Shown here one piece after another: positions 1-6,379 of a stretch of DNA of 12,000 nt. The notes under the pieces are model-generated. The model searched no databases. It was not told the origin of the DNA and saw only the letters and a program-made list of their open reading frames with translations. A program made the position numbers and the translations under genes. Source of the DNA: an uncultured Lachnospiraceae bacterium (GTDB lineage: Bacteria; Bacillota; Clostridia; Lachnospirales; Lachnospiraceae); the NCBI GenBank assembly GCA_947178465.1, contig CAMWYL010000062.1, positions 1 to 12,000 on the forward strand, written 5' to 3'. How positions within the stretch are numbered: position 1 is the stretch's first letter; the number at the start of each line of letters is the position of its first letter.

Positions 1-881
1 ATTGTGACTTCCTGTGTGGGGGACTTTAAGTCCTCGACCATCTTAGTCCAATCCGTGAGGTCAGGCTCCGGACATTCCAGATGGAGACATTCGCAGGCAA
101 CCTCGGCCAGATGCTCTTTTTCCATTGCAAGCGGCGCTTCGTAGAGGTACTCAACATCAAGGTTCTGTAATACATGGGAATTCGGCACATTACAGAACAG
201 CGCGATTTTGTCTTTTATGTTCTGGGTGATTTCATGCTCACTCCGACATATGATGATGTCGGGCTGGATACCCATTCCCTGCAGCTCCTTGACACTGGCC
301 TGCGTGGGCTTGGTCTTCATCTCCTGTGAGGCGCTCAGGTAAGGAATCAGGGTCACATGAATCAGAATGGCATTTTCATGTCCGACCTCGTGCTGGAACT
401 GCCGTATGGACTCCAGAAAGGGCTGACTCTCAATATCGCCGACTGTACCGCCGACCTCAATAATGGCAATCCGCATGTCGGGGTCTGTAAAATTTCGGTA
501 AAAACGGCTTTTGATCTCATTGGTAATATGTGGGATAACCTGTACGGTACCGCCACCGTAATCTCCACGGCGTTCCTTTTGCAGGACGGTCCAATAGACC
601 TTTCCCGTAGTGACATTTGAGTTTTTATCAAGACTTTCATCAATAAAGCGTTCATAATGACCTAAATCAAGATCTGTCTCGGCGCCGTCGTCCGTCACGA
701 AAACCTCGCCGTGCTGAATGGGATTCATGGTGCCGGGGTCGATGTTAATATAGGGGTCAAACTTTTGCATTGTCACCTTGTAACCTCTGGCCTTCAGAAG
801 ACGGCCCAGAGAGGCAGCGGTAATTCCTTTCCCAAGGCCTGAAACAACACCACCGGTTACAAATACATATTTTACTGGCAT
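1..881 (-). CDS. pyrG: CTP synthase, N-terminal part (cut by window edge)
   Basis: This gene encodes CTP synthase, which makes CTP from UTP, ATP and glutamine in the cytoplasm, the last step of pyrimidine nucleotide synthesis. Reading the minus strand from the ATG at 881 gives 293 codons, which cover the synthetase (amidoligase) domain. The glutamine amidotransferase half lies beyond the left edge. The start MPVKYVFVTGGVVSGLGKG is the family signature. K18 is in the nucleotide-binding GLGKG loop, D72 sits in TDLDLGHYERF, and E142 sits in IEVGGTVGDIES; the last two match the Mg2+-binding acids. The frame is open throughout, with no lesion seen. It is divergent from ftsH and read from its own short leader. 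The Shine-Dalgarno sequence is poor (GGAACAGG-type, about 8-16 bases upstream). Identity is certain. Confidence 0.97.
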   Translation of the reverse strand, partial: MPVKYVFVTGGVVSGLGKGITAASLGRLLKARGYKVTMQKFDPYINIDPGTMNPIQHGEVFVTDDGAETDLDLGHYERFIDESLDKNSNVTTGKVYWTVLQKERRGDYGGGTVQVIPHITNEIKSRFYRNFTDPDMRIAIIEVGGTVGDIESQPFLESIRQFQHEVGHENAILIHVTLIPYLSASQEMKTKPTQASVKELQGMGIQPDIIICRSEHEITQNIKDKIALFCNVPNSHVLQNLDVEYLYEAPLAMEKEHLAEVACECLHLECPEPDLTDWTKMVEDLKSPTQEVT

Positions 882-933
882 AACCTTACCTGTTCCTTTC
901 CGTTCTTTATCAAACAGCAACAATATAGACGCT

Positions 934-939
934 ATTATA
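934..939 (-). promoter_or_regulatory. pyrG: Likely -10 box of pyrG
   Basis: The minus strand reads TATAAT exactly, about 53 bases upstream of the pyrG ATG. No good -35 hexamer lies 16-18 bases further upstream; the best candidate is AGATTT. Transcription would start near 925-928, giving a leader of about 45 bases. The start region reads AGCGTCTA. It has no GGG run and the leader has no terminator hairpin, so the CTP-sensing reiterative-transcription attenuation known for Bacillus pyrG is not visible here. Confidence 0.55.
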
Positions 940-1015
940 CAACGGTTTGGGGCTAAAAATCTATAGTTTTTTATAGTTAATTTATTTTTTATACGATTAT
1001 TTCAGAAAGTTTGTG

Positions 1016-1044
1016 TTGATTTATAAACCTGTAATCTCTATAAT
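1016..1044 (+). promoter_or_regulatory. ftsH: Promoter of ftsH (TTGATT-17-TATAAT)
   Basis: A -35-like TTGATT at 1016-1021 is followed by a 17-base spacer and a consensus TATAAT at 1039-1044, a good vegetative sigma-factor promoter. The predicted start is near 1051, about 54 bases upstream of the ftsH ATG. The region between the pyrG and ftsH -10 boxes is very AT-rich. I saw no CIRCE or CtsR-like heat-shock operator. Confidence 0.65.
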
Positions 1045-1104
1045 TATAGGAGTATGGTTTAATGAACTTGGCATAATATAAAACGAAAGGATATTCTAAA
1101 TAGA

Positions 1105-3384
1105 ATGGACAACAATCAGATTAATAATTATGACAATAATTCCAACCGAAATGACGGTGGCCGAGGCAACGGCGGCGGGAATGGGAATAATAACGGCGGG
1201 AAAGGGCCGAATAAGCAGAGTCTTTTGATTATGCTTGTGGCGGCGCTGCTTTCTCTTCTGTGTATCAGCTATTTTACGAGCGCGGTGACCAATGCCACGA
1301 ATCGGGAGATCACATACACGGAATTTTTGCAGATGGTGGAGAGCGGACAGATTCAGTCTGTAAAGATTGAGTCTAATCAGCTTGTGATTACACCGAAGGT
1401 CAAGGAGTCGAGCGACCGGTTACTATACTATTACCAGCCGACGATAACTTATATAACAGGGAAGATTGAGGATGACGACACATTAACGCAGCGCCTGATT
1501 GACGCGGGTGTAGAGGTTACGGGTACGGTTCCCGACGGCTCGGGGATTATCATGTCGCTTTTATATTATATCGTGCCTATTCTGCTGATGTGGGGACTCC
1601 TGAGCCTGTTGCTGCGCAAGATGACTGGCGGAGGCGGCGCTTTCAGCATGGGAAAGAGTAATGCAAAGGTATATGTACAGAAGGAGACCGGTATTACCTT
1701 TCGGGATGTGGCAGGAGAGGATGAAGCGAAGGAATCTCTGCAGGAGGTCGTTGACTTTCTGCATAATCCGGGAAAATATTCCAGAATTGGTGCGCGGCTG
1801 CCGAAGGGTGCGCTTCTGGTGGGGCCTCCCGGAACCGGTAAAACAATGCTTGCAAAGGCGGTTGCAGGCGAGGCGCATGTGCCTTTTTTCTCTTTGGCAG
1901 GCTCCGATTTTATCGAGCTGTATGTAGGTGTGGGTGCTTCGCGTGTGCGTGATTTGTTTCGTGAGGCGGAGAAGAATGCGCCCTGTATTATTTTTATTGA
2001 TGAGATTGACGCGATCGGCAGGAGCCGTGACTCGAAGTACGGCGGAGGAAATGAGGAGCGGGAGCAGACGCTGAACCAATTGCTTTCCGAGATGGATGGC
2101 TTTGACGGGAAGAAGGGGATCATTATCCTTGCGGCGACCAACCGCCCGGAGATTTTGGATAAGGCTTTGCTGCGTCCGGGGCGTTTTGACAGGCGTATTA
2201 TCGTGGATAAGCCGGATTTGAAGGGCCGCGTGAATATTCTCAAGGTGCATGCGAAGGATGTGCTGATGGATGAGACGGTGGATTTGGACGCGATTGCGCT
2301 TGCGACGAGCGGCGCGGTGGGCGCGGATCTCGCCAATATGATAAATGAGGCTGCGATTAACGCAGTCAAGGAGGGCAGAGAGTTTGTCAGCCAGAAAGAT
2401 TTGTTCAATGCGGTTGAAGTCGTTCTTGTAGGTAAGGAGAAGAAGGACCGCATTATGAGCAAGGAGGAGCGCAAGATTGTCTCCTACCATGAGGTTGGCC
2501 ATGCGCTGATCAGTGCTCTTCAGAAAAATTCGGAGCCGGTGCAGAAGATTACGATTGTCCCGCGTACCATGGGTGCGCTTGGCTATGTTATGCACGTGCC
2601 GGAGGATGAGAAGTACCTCAACTCTCAGGCGGAGCTGCATGACATGGTGGTCGGACTGCTTGGCGGCCGCGCGGCGGAGGAGATTGTATTCGATACGGTT
2701 ACGACAGGTGCATCTAATGATATTGAGAAGGCGACAAACATTGCCCGTTCCATGGTGACAAGATATGGTATGAGCCAAAAGTTCGGACTGATCGGGCTTG
2801 AGACGGTTGAGAGTCAATACCTTGACGGCAGGAGTGCGCTCAACTGTGCGGATAATACTGCGGCGGAGATTGACACCGAGGTAATGCGGATGCTCAAGGA
2901 GGCCTATGAGGAGGCACTCGGGATGCTGCGTGAGAACCGGGAGATTATGGACTTGATTGCCGCGCATTTGATAGAGAAGGAAACGATTACCGGAAAAGAG
3001 TTTATGAAGATTTTCCGTGAGGCGAAGGGACTGCCGGAGCCGGAGGAGAAGAAGGAAGGAGAAGACGCTTCCGAGGAAAAGGCCACCGAAGAAAAGGCGT
3101 CTTCCGAGAGAAAAGAAGCTTCTGAGGGAACAACGCCCGAGACCGTGGAGAAACAAGGAAATAACGTCGGCGAATCATATGCGGCAGAGGAAGTCAGTGT
3201 GTCTGTGCCGAAAGCGCCTGCGGGAGAAGATGACGAAGCACAGCAAAAGGCCGAACAGCCTGCTCAGGAGAAACCGCAGGATACTTCATCACAGGAAGAT
3301 GCGTCGCAGGACGAAGAACCACATGACGACGATACGTCACAGTTTGGCTCCGTATGGGAGAAGAATGTGAAGGGACGGTATTGA
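1105..3384 (+). CDS. ftsH: ATP-dependent zinc metalloprotease FtsH
   Basis: FtsH is a hexameric membrane-anchored AAA+ protease that pulls in and degrades misfolded membrane proteins and short-lived regulators. The 759 residues contain: an Asn/Gly-rich cytoplasmic head (about 1-35), a first membrane segment (about 38-60), an extracytoplasmic domain (about 62-145), a second membrane segment (about 148-171), the AAA domain and the M41 peptidase domain. Walker A is GPPGTGKT at 240-247, Walker B is IIFIDE ending at D299-E300, and the arginine fingers are R357 and R360. The zinc site is HEVGH at 462-466 with D539 as likely third ligand. The pore-loop aromatic is Y273 (YVG) where many family members have FVG. 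About 100 C-terminal residues (660-759) are Glu/Lys/Gln/Ser-rich low complexity, making it longer than the usual 600-650. The SD-like AAAGGA lies a long 13 bases upstream of the ATG. Confidence 0.97.
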   Translation: MDNNQINNYDNNSNRNDGGRGNGGGNGNNNGGKGPNKQSLLIMLVAALLSLLCISYFTSAVTNATNREITYTEFLQMVESGQIQSVKIESNQLVITPKVKESSDRLLYYYQPTITYITGKIEDDDTLTQRLIDAGVEVTGTVPDGSGIIMSLLYYIVPILLMWGLLSLLLRKMTGGGGAFSMGKSNAKVYVQKETGITFRDVAGEDEAKESLQEVVDFLHNPGKYSRIGARLPKGALLVGPPGTGKTMLAKAVAGEAHVPFFSLAGSDFIELYVGVGASRVRDLFREAEKNAPCIIFIDEIDAIGRSRDSKYGGGNEEREQTLNQLLSEMDGFDGKKGIIILAATNRPEILDKALLRPGRFDRRIIVDKPDLKGRVNILKVHAKDVLMDETVDLDAIALATSGAVGADLANMINEAAINAVKEGREFVSQKDLFNAVEVVLVGKEKKDRIMSKEERKIVSYHEVGHALISALQKNSEPVQKITIVPRTMGALGYVMHVPEDEKYLNSQAELHDMVVGLLGGRAAEEIVFDTVTTGASNDIEKATNIARSMVTRYGMSQKFGLIGLETVESQYLDGRSALNCADNTAAEIDTEVMRMLKEAYEEALGMLRENREIMDLIAAHLIEKETITGKEFMKIFREAKGLPEPEEKKEGEDASEEKATEEKASSERKEASEGTTPETVEKQGNNVGESYAAEEVSVSVPKAPAGEDDEAQQKAEQPAQEKPQDTSSQEDASQDEEPHDDDTSQFGSVWEKNVKGRY

Positions 3385-3424
3385 ATTTAAGGAGTTAAGG
3401 CGTTAAAAGGGATTTAGACTTTGG

Positions 3425-3464
3425 CAGCCGGCGGATTGCATAAAATATTGCATACTGCCGGCTG
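3425..3464 (+). terminator. Hairpin behind ftsH, probable terminator without a clear U tract
   Basis: CAGCCGGC at 3425-3432 pairs perfectly with GCCGGCTG at 3457-3464. An inner TGCA/TGCA pair (3437-3440 with 3449-3452) extends the stem past a short unpaired part. It starts 41 bases after the ftsH stop. The following bases (TAGCAAATGGATTTTC) lack a proper T run, so termination may be weak, or the hairpin may only protect the mRNA 3' end. Confidence 0.5.
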
Positions 3465-3552
3465 TAGCAAATGGATTTTCTGAATATTTCGGTAAAGTGG
3501 TGTATCGTAAACCTTATCAATAACAAAAATGAATACCGGGGAAAGATTTGAT

Positions 3553-4095
3553 ATGCTGTATTTTATGAAACCACTGCAAGAGATAAAAACGGATATAAGC
3601 GATTGGAAGCCTTTTATTAAAAATCATTGGTTTAGAAAAAACTTCATGTTTTTTGCTTATGGTTTACAGGTGCTGTTGCTTATTTTTTCAATTGCATTTG
3701 GTGTATGGAATTTCTCAAACGCTTTTTTCAAAGCAGGTTTATTTATTTGTACCTATATCATTCACGAATTACTGCATGTGATTGTCGTATATAATGCCGG
3801 TGATATAAGCATCACGCATTCAGGGCTGTTTCTGTGGATTACCAGTGGGGCAGTCCTTGGTAAATTGAGATTTTTCATTTTTATGTCCCTGCCGGTTATC
3901 AGCCTGACAATGCTTCCGGCAATTTTACATATTTTTTTATCCGGAGAAGGAAAGAGTATTGCAGCTTACATTGCATGGGTTAATGCAATAATTGCAGGTG
4001 CTGATATTATAAATAGTATCCTGATAGCGGTAAAACCCAATAACGCGCAATTTTACAGAGGGTATTATAAAACTGCATCCAGTCTGCCGGACTAA
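3553..4095 (+). CDS. Small membrane protein with HExxH motif, putative zinc peptidase (DUF3267-like)
   Basis: From the ATG at 3553 the product has 180 residues and several hydrophobic segments: about 33-53, 58-80 (containing the motif), 91-128 and 134-160. HELLH at 71-75 inside a membrane segment, with a later N-x6-D (D151, in AGADIIN), is the pattern of DUF3267-type putative zincins, small relatives of site-2-type membrane proteases. Substrate and role are unknown. An upstream ATG at 3529 is possible, but GGGGAAAG at 3539-3546 lies 6-7 bases before the 3553 ATG and favours the shorter start. It follows the ftsH hairpin and precedes the small gene at 4130 by 34 bases, with no terminator between. 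It is more AT-rich than ftsH. I am fairly sure of the motif, less of the family name. Confidence 0.75.
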   Translation: MLYFMKPLQEIKTDISDWKPFIKNHWFRKNFMFFAYGLQVLLLIFSIAFGVWNFSNAFFKAGLFICTYIIHELLHVIVVYNAGDISITHSGLFLWITSGAVLGKLRFFIFMSLPVISLTMLPAILHIFLSGEGKSIAAYIAWVNAIIAGADIINSILIAVKPNNAQFYRGYYKTASSLPD

Positions 4096-4129
4096 AATTT
4101 TCAATCACTTTTAAAAGGAGACATTTACC

Positions 4130-4333
4130 ATGAACCCCACAAACAACCAGGACATCGAAAATCTTCTGAACCTGTTGGACAATTTCACCGCAAAAGAAGA
4201 AAGCCGCATGAAGCTTACGGTGAGCGACGACCTGCAGCAGGGAGAGATTGAAAAGCAGTACCATCACGGACGCTGTGATGTGGGAAGCCCATGGGCGAGG
4301 GGTGACGCATTTGATGTGCTGGAGGAGCCGTAA
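4130..4333 (+). CDS. Unrecognised small acidic protein (67 aa); frame continues past the stop to 4435
   Basis: A strong ribosome binding site (AAAAGGAG, about 12 bases upstream) precedes an ATG and 67 codons. The product is hydrophilic: an Asn/Leu-rich helix-like start (about 7-20), a Lys/Glu middle, then HHGRCDVGSPWARGDAF with one cysteine (C49). I do not recognise the family. It has no signal peptide or membrane segment. After the TAA at 4331-4333 the same frame stays open for 33 more codons, beginning SRFDALGGYVKPRQ, to TAG at 4433-4435. The full gene may therefore once have encoded about 101 residues and carry a nonsense mutation. The tRNA-Asn begins 125 bases after the TAA. The good SD argues that it is, or recently was, translated. 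Confidence 0.6.
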   Translation: MNPTNNQDIENLLNLLDNFTAKEESRMKLTVSDDLQQGEIEKQYHHGRCDVGSPWARGDAFDVLEEP

Positions 4334-4404
4334 AGTCGCTTCGATGCGTTGGGAGGATACGTAAAACCGCGGCAGAGCAGTGATACATCTGCATACCGGA
4401 AAAG

Positions 4405-4456
4405 AGTGAATCTGGAGGAAAGAAAAACTGAATAGAATTTTGACAAGAGATTCACT
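4405..4456. repeat. 9-bp inverted repeat ending just before the tRNA
   Basis: AGTGAATCT at 4405-4413 and AGATTCACT at 4448-4456 are perfect inverted copies separated by 34 bases. The right arm ends two bases before the tRNA 5' end. Between them lie TAGAAT (4433-4438), a possible -10 box for the tRNA, and a consensus-looking TTGACA (4440-4445). That TTGACA is too close to the tRNA to act as its -35. The function is unknown. Confidence 0.5.
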
Positions 4457-4458
4457 AA

Positions 4459-4531
4459 TCCTCAATAGCTCAGTCGGTAGAGCATTCGTCTGTTAACCGA
4501 GTTGTTGCAGGTTCGAGCCCTGCTCGGGGAG
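4459..4531 (+). tRNA. tRNA-Asn (anticodon GTT), with two stem mismatches
   Basis: The 73 bases fold as a cloverleaf. The acceptor is TCCTCAA with TCGGGGA, the D arm is GCTC/GAGC, and the anticodon loop is CTGTTAA with GTT at 4492-4494. The T arm is GCAGG/CCTGC with loop TTCGAGC, and G73 is the discriminator. No CCA is encoded. Two pairs are broken: A6-C67 in the acceptor (A4464, C4525) and T31-C39 at the base of the anticodon stem (T4489, C4497). T4-G69 and T27-G43 are wobbles. The gene is probably recognisable to tRNA finders, but it is weaker than a standard tRNA-Asn and could be a degenerate or secondary copy. A strong terminator follows immediately. Confidence 0.88.
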
Positions 4532-4534
4532 TTA

Positions 4535-4572
4535 GGAAAAGCCCGTAGACATCAGTGTTTACGGGCTTTTCC
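4535..4572 (+). terminator. Terminator hairpin of tRNA-Asn
   Basis: GGAAAAGCCCGTAGAC (4535-4550) pairs along its full 16 bases with GTTTACGGGCTTTTCC (4557-4572), including one G-T wobble, around a 6-base loop. The GC-rich core followed by TTTTCC acts as the terminator end. The hairpin starts 3 bases after the tRNA and is nearly symmetric, so it could also stop transcripts from the other side. Confidence 0.85.
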
Positions 4573-5136
4573 AGAAAAAAATCCGACCCTACTAGAAATA
4601 GATCGGAAAGAAAGCAAGCGCCTAAAAAAGTAAGCACAGAAATGTTAACCGAAAACAGAATGGGATTGTGCTGCAAAGCTGGATTTGGTTATAGCTCACC
4701 CAGCGGTATGATTTGGTGAATGGTGGTGATCTACAACAAAGCAAACACATAGAGAGCCTCAATGTGCATGCAGTACTATTGATATAGGAAAGTAGGAATT
4801 GCCAGAAGGGTATATCCCGGAAGCTTTTTCAGTAAAATCAATGGGTTTAGGTATTTAATAAATGCTTGCAAGTGAAGAAATCAGGGAGAGAAAATTATAT
4901 GAAAGATGTGAAGTGCAGATTTCGTTCCGGAAATTTGTTGGAACAAATACTTTAGATGTTTCTTGTAACAAACAAATATTCTGATATTGTGGTATTATGA
5001 AATACAGGCATTGGGAAAATAGACAGAGGTGGAAAAAACTTTTATCTATTCTTTCTCTACTTGATATAGATGCTTAAATAAATCAAATCTGTAAATTGGG
5101 TAAGAATAAATGGCGTAGATGCAGGGAGAGGACGGC
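4573..5136. other. AT-rich intergenic stretch, no intact gene; contains a 16-bp palindrome and a possible promoter
   Basis: No credible coding frame is seen over these 564 bases; reading frames are short and interrupted on both strands. Two signals stand out. One is the perfect palindrome ATTTGTT-GG-AACAAAT at 4933-4948. The other is an extended -10 element, TGGTATTAT, at 4990-4998, about 140 bases before the decayed polymerase. They may be what is left of the polymerase promoter and operator. The palindrome only loosely resembles the GAAC-N4-GTTC LexA box of Gram-positives. Confidence 0.5.
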
Positions 5137-5790
5137 ATGGCAAATAAGTCATTTTTATATTGATGTGAACAGTACATTCCTGTCATGGGAAGCTGTGTGT
5201 CGTGTGCGTTACTTAGGTGGAAAGCTGGATATTAGGAAAATCCTATTGCCAGTAGGTAGAGACATCTCAAAATGCCACGGGATTATCCTTGCCCAATCCA
5301 TCTCAGTCCAAAAGTGTCAGATCCAAACTGGTGAGCCAGTCGTAGATGAACTACACAAGTATTCGAGACTTGTGCTTGTCCCGCCGAACAAAGAATTATA
5401 CGAAAAGAGCTACAAAGCGCTTCTTGCGACTTTGAAGAGGTATATGGATATGTGGAACTATACTGCATCGATGAAACGTTCATGGGTATGTTAGGTACTG
5501 AGAGCTTGTTTGGATTGCCTGTCATTGCATTCACTACCATAAAGGATGAGATCTACCATACACTCAGATTTACTGTTAAAGTGAGTATCTAAAGCAACAT
5601 GCTTTTAGCAAAGATGGCAAGTGACTTTAAAAATCTGAATCTGGTGCACATCCTGTTCCCGGCTGAGATTGAAAAGAAGATATGTCCTTTTCCGGTGTAT
5701 GGGTTCTTTTTTGTAGGGAAAGCTTTTGAATGAAATCCACAGTCAATGGGGCTCTGCAATTGAGAAAATGACTATCTGCAAAATTTTATG
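5137..5790 (+). pseudogene. Decayed Y-family DNA polymerase (DinB/UmuC type), N-terminal half only
   Basis: The original start is probably the ATG at 5137 (MANKSFLY), after GGGAGAGG, but that frame stops within eight codons. The homologous frame resumes with FYIDVNSTFLSWEAV, the Y-family N-terminus that carries the first metal-binding Asp. It runs to about 5451 through LGGKLDIRKI, HGIILAQSI and QTGEPVVDELHKY. A one-base loss then shifts the frame to 5452-5733, which reads YCIDETFMG (the SIDEAF catalytic motif), an in-frame TAA at 5590, then NMLLAKMASDF, LFPAEIEKK and FFVGKAFE up to a TGA at 5731. Weak similarity may continue to about 5790. The C-terminal thumb and little-finger domains are missing. 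With several frameshifts and stops it cannot make an active polymerase. The 3' boundary is uncertain. Confidence 0.88.
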
Positions 5791-5807
5791 AAAAAATATA
5801 AAAGTAG

Positions 5808-5834
5808 TTGTAATATTTTATAAAATATTATAAT
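5808..5834 (+). promoter_or_regulatory. Promoter of the YwgA-like/HD cassette over a 20-bp palindrome
   Basis: TATAAT at 5829-5834 is preceded by TTGTAA at 5808-5813, a short 15-base spacing. The two boxes are bridged by a perfect 20-bp palindrome at 5811-5830 (TAATATTTTA followed by TAAAATATTA). A protein bound there would cover the promoter, so it is a good candidate operator. Predicted transcription start is near 5841, about 45 bases before the first gene. The leader also has GCGCTTTTGGCGCTT, a small GCGC hairpin or a 6-base direct repeat. Confidence 0.6.
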
Positions 5835-5885
5835 ATATGTGAGCCATTATGCGCTTTTGGCGCTTAATATCATAGGAGGAAGATT

Positions 5886-6368
5886 ATGAGCAGAATATCA
5901 CAGCCCAATTTGTTGTACGCTGTTTTTAGCAATGTGTATGGTATTGATTTCCAAGCAGATAACTTGGAACATAGGATTATGTTGCAAAAGGCTGTTTTTT
6001 TCATGCGTGAGCAAGGTGTTTCGTGTGGAGATTATGAATTTGTGTGGGATCAATTTGGTCCTTTCTCTGCAGAACTTAGTGATGATATGAAAATGGAGGT
6101 AGATGAGTCTTTGCCGCCAGTAGAATTTAATCAAGAAGCAATTGCCATTATGGATTGTCTGAGAAAAGCTTTCTCTTTTGAATCAACGTATTCTGTTCGT
6201 TATTGGGCTGAAGCAATAGCGTCTCTTTTATATTTGAAACGATATATTTATCCTTCATATACGGATGATGAAATTATTGATGCTCTTGAAGTACGAAAGA
6301 CAGGTCTGAGAGAGCATGAAGAGAATATAAAAGCGATGAAAACGTTAAAAGGAATAATAGCGATATAA
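5886..6368 (+). CDS. YwgA-like protein (160 aa), partner of the HD phosphohydrolase
   Basis: The start is well supported by AGGAGGA 6 bases before the ATG. The product is a 160-residue cytoplasmic, mostly helical protein with no membrane segment. LQKAVFFM (33-40) followed by YEFVWDQFGPFSAEL (50-64) is the pattern of the YwgA family and resembles the Panacea/SocA-type antitoxin fold (LQK...YGP). In Bacillus, as I recall, ywgA lies next to ywfO, which encodes an HD phosphohydrolase; the gene 11 bases downstream here is also an HD protein, so the pairing supports the call. Biochemical function is unknown. It may bind or restrain the HD enzyme, or bind the promoter palindrome; both ideas are inference. 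It is more AT-rich than ftsH, as expected for an accessory gene. Confidence 0.7.
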   Translation: MSRISQPNLLYAVFSNVYGIDFQADNLEHRIMLQKAVFFMREQGVSCGDYEFVWDQFGPFSAELSDDMKMEVDESLPPVEFNQEAIAIMDCLRKAFSFESTYSVRYWAEAIASLLYLKRYIYPSYTDDEIIDALEVRKTGLREHEENIKAMKTLKGIIAI

Positions 6369-6379
6369 GGTGTTAGAAT

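Noticed and set aside
357..655. Short frames on both strands inside pyrG
   Set aside because: They overlap the conserved CTP synthase frame in other phases and have no supporting signals.
881..960. Bacillus-type CTP-sensing attenuator in the pyrG leader
   Set aside because: The predicted start has no GGG run and the short leader has no terminator hairpin.
1561..3156. Long minus-strand frame of 531 codons inside ftsH, plus shorter ones
   Set aside because: It lies opposite the unmistakable ftsH frame, is Arg/Leu/His-rich, has no ribosome binding site and no recognisable domain.
4500..4531. 3' end of the tRNA as an attachment site with a downstream copy
   Set aside because: I looked for a second copy of the T-arm/acceptor sequence further right in the window and found none.
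4470..4676. Minus-strand frame of 68 codons with PRAGLEPATTRL-like sequence
   Set aside because: It is the antisense of the tRNA-Asn and its terminator. This kind of frame is a known spurious gene call opposite tRNAs.
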